Assembly (NCBI GenBank): GCA_900618795.1
Contig: UYJD01000009.1
Coordinates: forward strand, 689,823 to 753,822
Reading direction: 5' to 3'
Length of the DNA stretch: 64,000 nt
DNA from: Cyanodermella asteris
Lineage: Eukaryota; Ascomycota; Lecanoromycetes; Ostropales; Stictidaceae
Shown here: positions 54,873 through 64,000 of the stretch, one piece after another
Numbering within the stretch: the first letter of the stretch is position 1
Layout of the letters: the number at the start of each line of letters is the position of its first letter
Made by a program: the position numbers and the translations under genes
The notes under the pieces: generated by a model
The model's database searches: none
Told to the model about the DNA's origin: nothing
What the model saw: the letters and a program-made list of their open reading frames with translations, nothing else

Positions 54873-56122
54873 GCGGGTGTCGATGCAATCCCAGAAGATC
54901 CCGAAGAATTTCAGCAGACCATGACAGATGAAATCGATCGACTGTGGAGCTTCGATTCGACGACCACATCATCAAAAGTGTACGAGTTTGGACGAAAGGG
55001 AACAGAATGGAGGTTCTTGAACAAGAGGAAAAGGTCACAACGGTGTGTTCAATGAAGAGGATAGGTTGTGAACAGGGCGTTTGAACGGATATTTCTTTTT
55101 CCCGCGGCGCCCTTTTTAAACCAATACGCTGACATCCGACTTGGATCTTTAATTTTCCTTTGTGGCAGTGTGTCAACCGAACCCCCACTGAGCGTTCTTT
55201 CTCCTTTTTTATCGTCTTTAATGAAACGCAAGAGGACTTTTCTAGCATGCAGATTGCAAGCAATGCATTTGATGATACGAGTTTGCTTCCAGATGCATCT
55301 AACGTGTTTGACGTGTTTAGCATTTGTGTTCCCTGCATGTGAAAATGAAGGAAAGCCGTGCCGACCTGAACGTACACATCACAGCAACTGATGGCGATCT
55401 GCCAATTTGCATCACCAAATGGAACGCTTCCAAGTCAACCTTTCGCATTGTAGTGAGCAGCTGCCAGACCCAGCACGACAGCGGCGCCGATCCGGCCCAT
55501 TTGCCACGCATGTCGATGGAATCAATTGGGCACATTCGTGCTGGCCGCCACCGCAGGAGCCAGCAATGACCACGAACACGTCCATGTGAAGCCAAAGAAA
55601 GCCCAACACATCCTCAAATACATCCTGACATTAAAGGACGAGGCTCATCCCGAGGGCTTCCTTCTGGAAATCTACACGCCGTGTGCGACCGAGTCGTTTG
55701 GTGGTCAGTGCTTGGTTGAGAAGCATGACTCCCAGTCGCGGTGAAGTGTTGTGAATTACATATGAGCACTTTTGAAGGTGAATCAGAATCACCTGAGCGC
55801 ACGCAATTTCCCTCTCTGACTTTTCTCCAACCGCGGAATTTTTTCACACATCTCTCTCTCCCCTCTCTTTCCCCGTTTGCTCTCGCACTACACAGAAAAC
55901 AACTTTTTCTGCGATATCCAAGCACCGAGCTACCGAAACCACAACCACAACCAAGAATTATTCAAGCTCGTTTCAAAACAGCTTCGTGACAATTATTCCC
56001 TCCCTTTACCTTCCCACCGCACAACAGCAGCCAGCATTCGCTTCCAAAAAGCCCAAGGTAAGCTTTACCCAAAAGTCCCTCATCAGCTCCGTATGGTGGC
56101 TAACGTATTTCCGATAGCGACC
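54873..56122. other. Intergenic with the leader of the next gene
   Basis: No recognised coding sequence in its first kilobase. The right end carries a pyrimidine-rich leader and a probable 60-nt 5'-UTR intron at 56058-56117 (GTAAGC ... GCTAACG ... GATAG) ending 5 nt before the ATG. Confidence 0.45.
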
Positions 56123-57074
56123 ATGTACCCTGCAAGAGCCTTTCACCGCGGCGCCGTCTTCGACCTGGAGAAGGGCGTCGCGGTGGAAGAATCTGCCGCA
56201 GCTCGGGGTGCAGCCGGGCTGCGCTGGAAGAGGTTGACGCAGAGCAGGCTCTGTGTGGTGTTTCGGGAGAGGGTCGTCGGGCCGGTCAAACGGCTCGTTT
56301 CGGCGGCGTTGGGGCGCTTCGTGAGTTGAATTACCCTTCTTTCGAGTCAGATCTATTTGGCGGGTTTGGCCCACGGTTCCCCCGATGCTCGTGCTGTGCG
56401 AGAATGTTTGGGAAGATCTTTGTTCAGGTTGTCTGTCGATGGCTTCGTGTTACTATTCCGCTGTTATAGCTGAGCATCGTCAAACCACATCGATCGAGAT
56501 GCAGCTGCAATGAAGCCTTTCACTTCCATTCCACAAAGTGTACTCACAGCCACCTTCGCAAGACCATTCTTGATGATGCGCAAACTTCGCATGAACAAAG
56601 GGCCAATTTTTACTAACATCTTCACAGAGGCCGGAAAAGTGCCGAGAACCCTCTCCCTCTCCCGAGGAGCTGGTCCTCAAAATCCCAAAGCCCGTCCCCG
56701 CACTCTTCTCCTGGCGCGTCGACAGAATGTCCCAGCACGAAGTCAACCGTGGTTTCCTGACGTTCGACGGGAACCACCAGAGCCGTCACAGCACCGTCCC
56801 CGACGGTGGTCGGGAGTTTCCCGCGCACCTGGATACCGTCCGGGAGTGCCGGGATTCTCTCGACGAGGAGGCTCTGGCCGGTGGGGAAGAGATGAGGACA
56901 CCCGCACACACCCCGTCGTTGCCTGCTGCTCGACCGGTCTTGCGCAAATCTCCCGGTGCGGCCGAGGTGATGCTGAAATGGGGCGATTACCTCGGGTACG
57001 CCAGGTGGAGTGCTGCGAACAAGAGGGCGGGACAGGGTGGAGCGGGGGCGGGGGCTGGGACTGGGCCCCGGTGA
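56123..57074 (+). CDS. Hypothetical protein, one intron (possibly truncated)
   Basis: Exons 56123-56320 and 56628-57074, 307-nt intron with donor GTGAGT and a textbook TACTAAC...TTCACAG end; both phase 0; 214 aa. Reads MYPARAFHRGAVFDLEKG, then RERVVGPVKRLVSAALGRF, then PEELVLKIPKPVPALFSWRV, MSQHEVNRGFLTFDGNHQ and EVMLKWGDYLGYARWSAA, ending in a Gly/Ala-rich tail. Unrecognised. Coding-like sequence continues beyond the stop in other frames, so the gene may be a truncated version of a once longer one. The intron is long for this genome. Confidence 0.4.
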
Positions 57075-58260
57075 AGGGATCTCCTGTGAAGTCGTAGGAT
57101 GACCCGTCTGTGCCGTTTGCGGCGTTGCGGGAGCATGCGGAGCTCCGGGAGGAGTATGGGGAGAATATCGCGAGGAGCATCTTCTGAAGCGCCGACTTCA
57201 GCGGGAGCCCGTGGGCCTGCTCAGCATCTCCAGCATCTCAGCAACAGCACGAGCGACGGCAGCAGCAGCACCAGCAGGTCGACGCTGCAGAACTCGCTAC
57301 AGCGCCCACGAAAGGCCTGTGGCGCTGGGCCCAACGTGCTCAGGCCATGCGGAGGCCGTCATGCAAACGTTGCACGAGGCGGGTTTGAAGGCTGGTTTGA
57401 CAATTCCGGCCGGTCCGTCCGAGTCCAACGAAGACGAGGAGTTCCTCCTCTTGCTTTATGGCTGTGGAAAGGAGTCGGCCGTCCAAGATCCTGGCCGTCC
57501 TGGACGTGTTGACGTTGGCAACCATTCTGCTCGACAAATGCATGGAATGGGATATCGCTTCTGCTCTACAGAAGCGCCACTGGTGCCAGTGGCCATGCTA
57601 TTTAGATTTTGGCATCGACGTTGGTGAAAGCAGAATCCGTTTGAGGAAAGTCAGGTTGTCTTTGCCCTCATGGAGATTGCAACAGGAGAAGATATGGGCA
57701 AGGCTTTGCAAGACGATACCGGGAATCGAGTCATTAGCACAAATGTCTGTTAAATATGGTTGGATGCATGTCGTCCTGGCAATCATGGATACGACACCTA
57801 CTTGAAAAAGAGACCAGAAGTGATCAAGGCAGGCATTCGCAGGGCTGTTCACGGTAGAATCTGTGTGATCGCTCACAAGGATCTGGAACTCCTATATCGA
57901 CTGAATGAGATGAGTCGACAGCATGATAGTCTCCTGAAAAGAATCTAACTCATCCTTGCTGAATTCGACGACGTATCTGCCAATAATGACAAGTTGCGTG
58001 GTCAGATCGACAAGGACAAGGCCAGGCTTAGCACTGAGCAATGTGTACCCCGGAATCCAGGCGCAAGCAGAATTGATATCACTCATGGGCCTTCGGAATC
58101 AGTGGAATACAACGATATGCTGGACAGGCCGTGTGAGTGTCGTCGAGGTCAGCCGGTCGCTCCGAAAACTCTGCCGAGTTCACGGCTCCTGCGAAAACTA
58201 TCCGAGGACTCGCGCCACGGAGAAGGTCGTCTCGGGAGTTTTGGAAGGGGTCCCATGAGA
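57075..58260 (+). pseudogene. Decayed coding stretch, unknown gene
   Basis: Successive plus-strand segments in changing frames look protein-like. They include PFAALREHAELREEYGENIA (57113-), AVMQTLHEAGLKAGLTIPAG and DEEFLLLLYGCGKE (to about 57475), KILAVLDVLTLATILLDKCM (near 57485-57545), SQVVFALMEIATGEDMGKAL (near 57650), LKKRPEVIKAGIRRAVHGRI and ELLYRLNEMSRQHD (57800-57940), and DDVSANNDKLRGQIDKDKAR (to about 58025). At least two in-frame stops (near 57751 and 57946) and several frame changes. Not transposon-like. Probably the dead 3' part of the preceding gene or a separate dead host gene. Confidence 0.4.
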
Positions 58261-59114
58261 TGAACACTTATCTTGCGTCGCGGGCAGGGTTCTGCATGGA
58301 TCTGCTGATCGTGGCTGTTGAAGAGGAACACAAAGGATCAAAATAAGACTGGGACAGCTTAGATGATCAGGACCAAAGATTCCGAGGCTTGGTAACGAAC
58401 AGCAAAGAAAAGCTCGTCGATAAAATCCAATCACCCATGGTGGCTCACCCTCACTACTCAAGCATTTAAAGCTTGATCAGATTGAATGCGGCAAATGGAT
58501 ATTGCGGATCCTGCTGGGCGGGAATACTTACTGTTGATGATTGAATGAAACACCACTTGACGGAATCATAATAGGGCTTGCGATGACAGTTTCGGGTGTG
58601 CTGGTCATTGTTCTGCTGATAGATATGTGCCGAATGAAATAAGAGATAACAAAAGAAAGGCCGTAGTGTCCAATATCAAGTCGTGATCTCGTAGGCTAGC
58701 GCGACTTTGCCTGTCGCATCAGCGTGTATCAAATGCCGTGGTGGTGAGAGTGTCGCATTCCTGATCATCAATTCAACCCACGCTGGTGTGAAAACGAGGC
58801 AAAGCTGCGCACAAACGCTCGTCACACAACACAGGTCAAAACGTATTGGTGCAGTTGCAAATTCTTCGTACATTCAAGAACGAGAAGGGCACTGCTACCA
58901 CATCTCGCCCTCACGAACAGCAAATTTCTAGGTCGCAGGGCCGATCCTCGGATCTGCCCGTTGGACAGGTTTCGATCCATCTCTTTCCGGTTTCATTTTC
59001 CCCGCCAGCAACAAAGACGATCATCTAGGCTTTGCTGTATGCCAGATTTCTTGAGTTTCCACCATAACGCCCGTCAAAGACCACGCGCCATCAACCATGC
59101 AAGAGAAAGGGTCA
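58261..59114. other. Intergenic
   Basis: Downstream of the decayed stretch and the eL33 gene 3' end. Nothing recognised. Confidence 0.4.
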
Positions 59115-59683
59115 TCATATCGAGGAGGGGTACAGCATAACGCGGACTGTGGCGCCAAAGGACTTGGGCGGGAGGTTGTTGCGGAACTGAGCGCGGACGA
59201 CACCGGAGTTGCCTGTAACCAATTGTGTTAGTATCGCGATTTTGCCACGACTTCTTCAGTTGCTGCGTTGCTGCGCATACCGTGTGACCTGGTGACCTTG
59301 CCCCAGATAACCCTGATCTTGGTGCCGCGAACCTCCTTCTTCGCTCTGTAGACGAAAGCGACCTTCTTTCCGTGGTAGAAACTGTTTTCCCGTCAGAACG
59401 TATTCTCTGTCTCTTCCCGTGATGCTGGAACATACGAGGCGGCCTTGGGGTCGTCAACACCCTCGATCTTGATCAAGCTGGTGCCCGGGTTGGTGTTGCG
59501 CTTGCCACGCTGGTAACTCAAGTGTCGGCCCTTGACGTAAACTGAAAGCGTTTCGTTAGCAATGCATCCTTCGTTGCGAGTTGATGGCCATGCGCCAGTT
59601 GCAAACTTTGCAAAGGGTCTCATGATGTCGCCGCCATCATTCAACTCATCTCACGTACGTCGGTTTCCAGCTTCCGAAGACAT
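59115..59683 (-). CDS. RPL33: 60S ribosomal protein eL33 (L33/L35a)
   Basis: Four exons, 59683-59659, 59541-59436, 59381-59281 and 59212-59115; introns 117, 54 and 68 nt; 109 aa, the usual length. Sequence runs [20 protein letters not shown], then [56 protein letters not shown] and [20 protein letters not shown]: the complete conserved eL33 core including its [13 protein letters not shown]-type loop (here RSHGN). A small beta-barrel protein of the large subunit. The very short first exon (25 nt) and intron-rich structure are typical for fungal ribosomal protein genes. Splice sites were placed by frame and all fit GT..AG. Confidence 0.96.
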
Positions 59684-60303
59684 CTTGATAATGAGTCTCT
59701 GCAACGTTCTGCCGGGAAATTATGCACTGGAGTGCTTGGTCGTGTCGTCGTTGCAAGATGTGGTGCTGTTCCGGGCGGCGGATTGGTATGCCGAGAGCTT
59801 GTGGGAAGGGTGCGCGATGCCCTAGCCGCTGACTAAGCACCACTCTCCGCCACAATTCGCATTACGATTTCGAATGCGCAATGGGGCAGCGAGATAGCAA
59901 TCAATCTTACTTGTACTTTACATCCGTGACTGTCGCGCTGTCAACATATCGATTCGTCCTTATGGAGCTTCCGAGACCTTTCACATCTGTTATTGCCGAC
60001 TATGCGACTGCTCGAGGAGTGCCAAGCCTCTGGTCCAAATTCTCCTGCGCCCTTGTGCAGAAGGCGAATACGGGTTGTGCTTCACTGGCAGGAATTCACA
60101 ATTTTTGGACCGATTATATGCTTACAACGATTTTCAAACATACGCAACTGTCTTCTTCGACGCTCACACGGCACTTGCTACGGACTTGAAATTTATGTCT
60201 GGCTTCCAGAACCTGATGAATTCGCTGTGATTCTGAATACGATTAATTTTTCCCCAGTCTTGTTTCCTCGTATTTATTCCAGCTTTCATTCATGTCCGAT
60301 CCC
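59684..60303. other. Intergenic
   Basis: Promoter side of eL33 and 3' side of the PL7 gene. No clear element. Confidence 0.4.
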
Positions 60304-61074
60304 TCAGTGGTCAAGGCTGACACTGTAAAAGTGGACCTCGGATGGGCTATCACCCTGGTTGTAGTTGCCAGCCTTGAAGTAGCTCTTCGGGGCGTTCAAC
60401 GAGTAGGTGGAGAGCGTGTTCTTTGTGCCATCGATGGTAACGCTGAGCTTGTTGTTCTCGTACGCAATTTCGTACGTGAACTTGGTGTTAAGAGCCTTGG
60501 TAGCCAAGACCTTGCTGACCTTCTCGTTGCCTCCGTCACGAGTCTGTTCAACATCCATGGTGATTTCACCCTTCTGGTTGTAGAAGAGCTCACAAACAGG
60601 CTTGCTGCTGACAGAGTCGTCGATGTGGATCTGACCAATGACGGTGCCATGGCTGCTGTCATCGGCCGCCGCGACGGACAGAGTGGCGGTCATCTTGTTC
60701 GTTGAGGCGTTCGGGTCCCAGGAGCCGGTCTCGCGGAGCTCGGTACGGCAGTGCTTGCTGTTTGTGGTCGTCACGCAGCCGGTGGAGTCCGGGGAACCGG
60801 GGACCTTCATGACCATGCTGCCATCGGTGGTCGAGGTGAAGAAGTAGTCCTTGTTGGTGTAGCCCTGGCAGGACTTGAGCTGCGAGACAGAGACGGTGGT
60901 CGGCTTGCCCTTGGAGCCGACTGGCAGCTGCAAGCTCCAAGCGCTCAGATCGAAGTTTCCGCCTGGGGCGCACTGTGGGTTGAGGTCACCGCGGGTGAGG
61001 ATATGGGAGGTCGGTGCGGCAAATGCCTGCAGAGCGAACGGAAGGAGAGAAAGAAGAGCGGCCTTGCAAATCAT
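60304..61074 (-). CDS. Secreted polysaccharide lyase family 7 (alginate lyase-like)
   Basis: Single exon, 256 aa. Signal peptide MICKAALLSLLPFALQAFA with cleavage near Ala20, then a short propeptide-like stretch to LTR at 26-28. The three PL7 blocks are present: R-T-E-L-R-E at 110-115, Q-I-H at 148-150, and YFKAGNYNQ at 232-240, giving the Arg, Gln/His and Tyr of the beta-jelly-roll active site. PL7 enzymes cleave uronate polymers by beta-elimination; bacterial ones act on alginate. The fungal substrate may be another polyuronate such as glucuronan. Second extracellular uronate lyase in this window. Confidence 0.88.
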   Translation of the reverse strand: MICKAALLSLLPFALQAFAAPTSHILTRGDLNPQCAPGGNFDLSAWSLQLPVGSKGKPTTVSVSQLKSCQGYTNKDYFFTSTTDGSMVMKVPGSPDSTGCVTTTNSKHCRTELRETGSWDPNASTNKMTATLSVAAADDSSHGTVIGQIHIDDSVSSKPVCELFYNQKGEITMDVEQTRDGGNEKVSKVLATKALNTKFTYEIAYENNKLSVTIDGTKNTLSTYSLNAPKSYFKAGNYNQGDSPSEVHFYSVSLDH

Positions 61075-61232
61075 TTTGATAGTATTTGGGGCGAGGAAGA
61101 TAAATGCGTTGAGCTGTTAGTGAACGAATGTGTACCTGACACAAAGGAATGAAATTGACAAATGTGGTTGTCTGTTAGAAATGATAGTGATGAAGCTGAT
61201 GAGGGTTTGTACTGAGAGCGGATGGCCAGAGG

Positions 61233-61239
61233 TTATATA
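61233..61239 (-). promoter_or_regulatory. TATA box of the PL7 lyase gene
   Basis: TATATAA on the minus strand, about 160 nt upstream of the ATG at 61074. Confidence 0.45.
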
Positions 61240-62345
61240 TGGATCTATACACTACCTGGTGTGGTCGAATCGCCGTACATACAGGTCATCTTGGGGCCAA
61301 AAGATGCACCATATCGTGACACAAGCGTATCCACAAGGAGAACGCCCTCTACAGAGCATCCACCGGCAAGCTGCTGATCATGACCAGATCGCTCGTGTCT
61401 CGAGGCAAGATCTGACATGCAGCGGCGTGGCGGAGGGTAGCATCTGCACCCGAAATTGGGTCAGTGGGCTTGGGACGCTTCGCCGGTGCACCCACGAGGC
61501 TGCTGACAAAGCGCCCTGCTGAAACACCGACCATCACTTGCCTTTGCGCTTCTCGCCAATTGCGCCGGTTGACACGACCCACCGTAGTCTGACCCATGCG
61601 TGCCATGTCGTACCCGCGCCTCCTGTTCATTTACGACCACGTGTTCATCACCGTCAGCAATGTCAGCAGTCTCTTTCTTGGGTTAGAGACTCCGTCCTGC
61701 GGCGTGTTCGGAGACAGCGACACGAGGTGGGCTGTATCGAGAGCATCCTACCGACATCAACTTGCCTCCTGTGATGCGGTGGAAGCCGTGACCAAGGCCA
61801 AGGTCTGGATCAGCCGTGTTTGTCGCGCGTTCTCGGAGTTTGGGTGTCGGGACCAGTCTGTGGTAGTCCTTTTTACGTGGTGTCTTCTATGCCGTGCAGA
61901 AAACCGTTGAATTTTGTTGGGTCATTATTCGGGTTTCATTATTTTTACGTGCATTAAAAAAATTCGCTGCTTTCAGTAGCTCGACTTTCTCGAAGGACGC
62001 GAATTCAGTGGACACACTTGCATCTCGTTCTACTGAACATGCTCCTGAACAGGGTCGAATTACGTTCGGACACGACGCATACGACGAGGCATCTACGCGC
62101 ACAGCAGACTCAGCAATGGAAACCTTTCACGGGATGAGAGCCGCGTCGGTCAGGACCAGCGCTTGGTGAGTGGACTTGATTATTCCTGTAAGTGAACCCT
62201 TGAGTCTTCTCTTGAATGATCGCGCTTGCCATGGAAATCATGAGGTGAATGCCACATCGGGCAGTGAAGCAGACAGACAACGTTGTGAACCATCAGCTTG
62301 CAAGTCTGATCCACTATGCCCCCGGCCGTGAAGCCTTTCGTCTCC

Positions 62346-62353
62346 TATATAAT
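62346..62353 (+). promoter_or_regulatory. TATA box of the F-box-like gene
   Basis: TATATAAT, about 100 nt before the ATG at 62455. Confidence 0.45.
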
Positions 62354-62454
62354 ATATTGCACACCTCCTTCATCACTGCATCTTATCTTCAGGCATATCC
62401 CACGAACAACATCAAAGTAACCGTGTCCGACAAAGATCGTCCACAACAGCAAGA

Positions 62455-63320
62455 ATGCACCAGCTAACGACAGTCGCAAACGTGGCTCACGATAGGGTTA
62501 CCAAGCCAGTCGGCTTCTGCGATCTACCTGCAGAGTTGAGGCTCATGATCTTTGAGGAAGTATTCGTGGAGAAGAGTGTTCGTTTGACCTGGCACAAGTA
62601 CCCGACTCAAGGATCGGATAGGCCACGCATCGATCTGAGCGACCTCTTCGAGAACGAGATCCACGATCGGATTATTCTTGCAAGGAGGCCAGAGAATCCA
62701 GAGTCTACTTCGGACAATTCTTCAAGTCCGCGCAATGACACTGAGAGCCAGGAGCAACGCTACTATCGTACCCATTACCCTGATGCGACCTGTCGGGGCC
62801 GGTGGGAACCATGCGGAAACCGAGCCAGATTGCACGATTTTTGCTGGTCATGCTTGAGAACCCGACAGTCACTCCTCTATGTCAATTGGATGACATACAT
62901 AGAGGCGCGTCAGATCTATTCCAGGCACTGGAAGTGGGGGATCTTGAGGTTTCATTGGAGCTACTGCTGGCCAACCTCACAGCCGATAGCTTTGGAAAGA
63001 TCTTTCCGAACCTCAAGAAGCTGAAGGTCGATTTCGGCCCCAATTATCTCGGATACGGCAGGGGAATTCAAGGGATGGCTACCGCTCACATTCCTAGTTT
63101 TGCTGACGTGGACGACGTGAGGGGCGTCAGGAGTATAGCAGGCACTTTGAGAAAGTTCTTGGTACACAGAGGCTCGAAAGACCTAGAAATTGAGGTTTCA
63201 GGCCTCGCGAGCCACATCAATGAGACATGCATTCGTCAGTACTTGCAGGTTGGTCGTTGGTGCTATGATGCCCGTTTCATGAAGCAGATTGCGAAAAATG
63301 CGGACCGTTTATGGGATTGA
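62455..63320 (+). pseudogene. F-box-like/2EXR-type fungal protein with a frame break
   Basis: Starts at ATG 62455. Near residue 20 it has GFCDLPAELRLMIFEEVF, the F-box-like opening common to large fungal families of unknown function, then an acidic Ser/Asn-rich stretch, SLLYVNWMTYIEARQIYSRH and a shift. The protein-like continuation LEVSLELLLANLTADSFGKI, FPNLKKLKVDFGPN, GTLRKFLVHRGSKDLEIEV and FMKQIAKNADRLWD lies in the next frame to the stop at 63320. The two frames meet at a run of five G (62936-62940). A one-base sequencing error there would restore a single protein of about 288 aa; otherwise the gene is dead. No intron fits the junction. Confidence 0.55.
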
Positions 63321-64000
63321 CATTGGTGCAATTTGTATAGAAATTGGCTGGGAGAAAAGGACTAGTCCACTAATTATAGCGTGGCACTGGCAGACGGAGA
63401 CGATGGAGGAGCTGGGGTGAGATGGCACGTGGGGAGCAGTTCAGCGTCGAACCTTTCGTACTGGTGCCGTTGATGCAATTTCTAGCTAGAAGTATAGGTA
63501 TGCGTACCGAATATAATGCCAACATTTGGCCCAATGACTATTCGGAACGTGCATAGACTCTTCCGTGCACGTACAGTGGGATGTATGGATCATTGCGCGA
63601 AAACAATGTCTGTCACTGGACTGGATTCTTATGCAATATACTGGTGGTTGGGAATCTTCATAAGCAGGGGTGTGCTGTGTTCCATAGACGTCGCCGCATT
63701 GAAGCGCGATGCCCATTTCAGAAGCCCTCCGATTGCTCTCGTGCGCCAGCAACGTAGCCATAGACTACTGCTCAGCCTCTCTGCAGATACAATTGACGAC
63801 CCCATATATCCTCCGCACTACCCTTGACGCGTTCTTGCATCCTTTCCCAAGCAGTTCAGTCCCTGCATCCACCAATTCGCCGCACCCTTAATTTCATAAT
63901 CCTATATAGCCCAGCATGTGGGAAGTGGACCCAGAGACCAAATCCAAGGTATTTCGAACGCCCACGAGCCGCTCAAAGCACCACATCATTGCTTAAATTT
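63321..64000. other. Intergenic at right edge
   Basis: Short chance frames only; nothing recognised. Confidence 0.4.

Larger units (their letters stand above)
61075..62454. other. Intergenic, 1.4 kb, divergent promoters
   Basis: Holds a TATA box for each flanking gene near its two ends. Nothing recognisable between. Confidence 0.45.

Noticed and set aside
1-64000. CRISPR arrays, rRNA genes, intact DNA transposons, LTR elements or virus-like elements
   Set aside because: None seen: no regular spacer arrays, no terminal repeats with reverse transcriptase, integrase, transposase or capsid motifs.

Overview
The window reads as nuclear DNA of a filamentous ascomycete (Pezizomycotina). The basis is short introns (mostly 47-62 nt) with GT..AG ends and CTRAY-type branch points, about one gene per 2-3 kb, and characteristic families: a PTH11/rhodopsin-like membrane protein, a HET-domain protein, an ApsA/Num1-type cortical anchor, a Zn2Cys6 regulator and an NRPS-like A-T-TE enzyme. 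Secreted pectate and alginate-type lyases suggest a plant- or polysaccharide-associated lifestyle, and a dothideomycete is my guess. No rRNA, tRNA, CRISPR array or intact transposon was recognised. There is one assembly gap (25 N at 39211-39235). All family names come from reading motifs; no database search was run.

Layout. 0-8 kb: a 7-TM rhodopsin-like gene cut by the left edge, an adenylation-thiolation-thioesterase synthetase, a broken Cys-rich single-TM protein gene and a short Na+/H+ antiporter. 8-21 kb: a hypothetical protein, the Golgi/ER SNARE Sec20 (ending in KDEL), a secreted PL3 pectate lyase, a double-DUF427 protein, a four-exon cytochrome P450 divergent from a HET-domain gene, and the mitochondrial ribosome-assembly GTPase Mtg1. 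21-30 kb: sparse, with small hypotheticals, a D-arabinitol-dehydrogenase-like SDR with a presequence, a 3.5-kb stretch without a recognisable gene, and a four-TM MARVEL-like protein whose stop codon lies inside a perfect 37-bp palindrome.

31-38 kb looks like a small metabolic neighbourhood: a decayed phytanoyl-CoA-dioxygenase-type relic, an intact 2-oxoglutarate/Fe(II) oxygenase, a Zn2Cys6 regulator and an SDR. 38-49 kb: a polyglutamine-containing protein interrupted by the gap, a tandem FolB protein divergent from ETF-ubiquinone oxidoreductase, and two hypotheticals. 49-64 kb: a 1,796-residue ApsA/Num1-like cortical protein with about 25 REVIKEVP-type repeats and a PH domain, a short spliced gene followed by a decayed coding stretch, ribosomal protein eL33 in four exons, a PL7-type lyase, and an F-box-like protein with a frame break.

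Most genes are independent housekeeping or accessory units. The two places where neighbours may work together are the 31-38 kb oxygenase/regulator/SDR group and, more weakly, the A-T-TE gene with the transporter and receptor-like genes around it. The strongest leads are the palindrome across a stop codon (30265-30301), the ApsA-like gene whose unspliced form would end in a CaaX-like tetrapeptide, the repeat architecture of that protein, and the decaying oxygenase neighbourhood.
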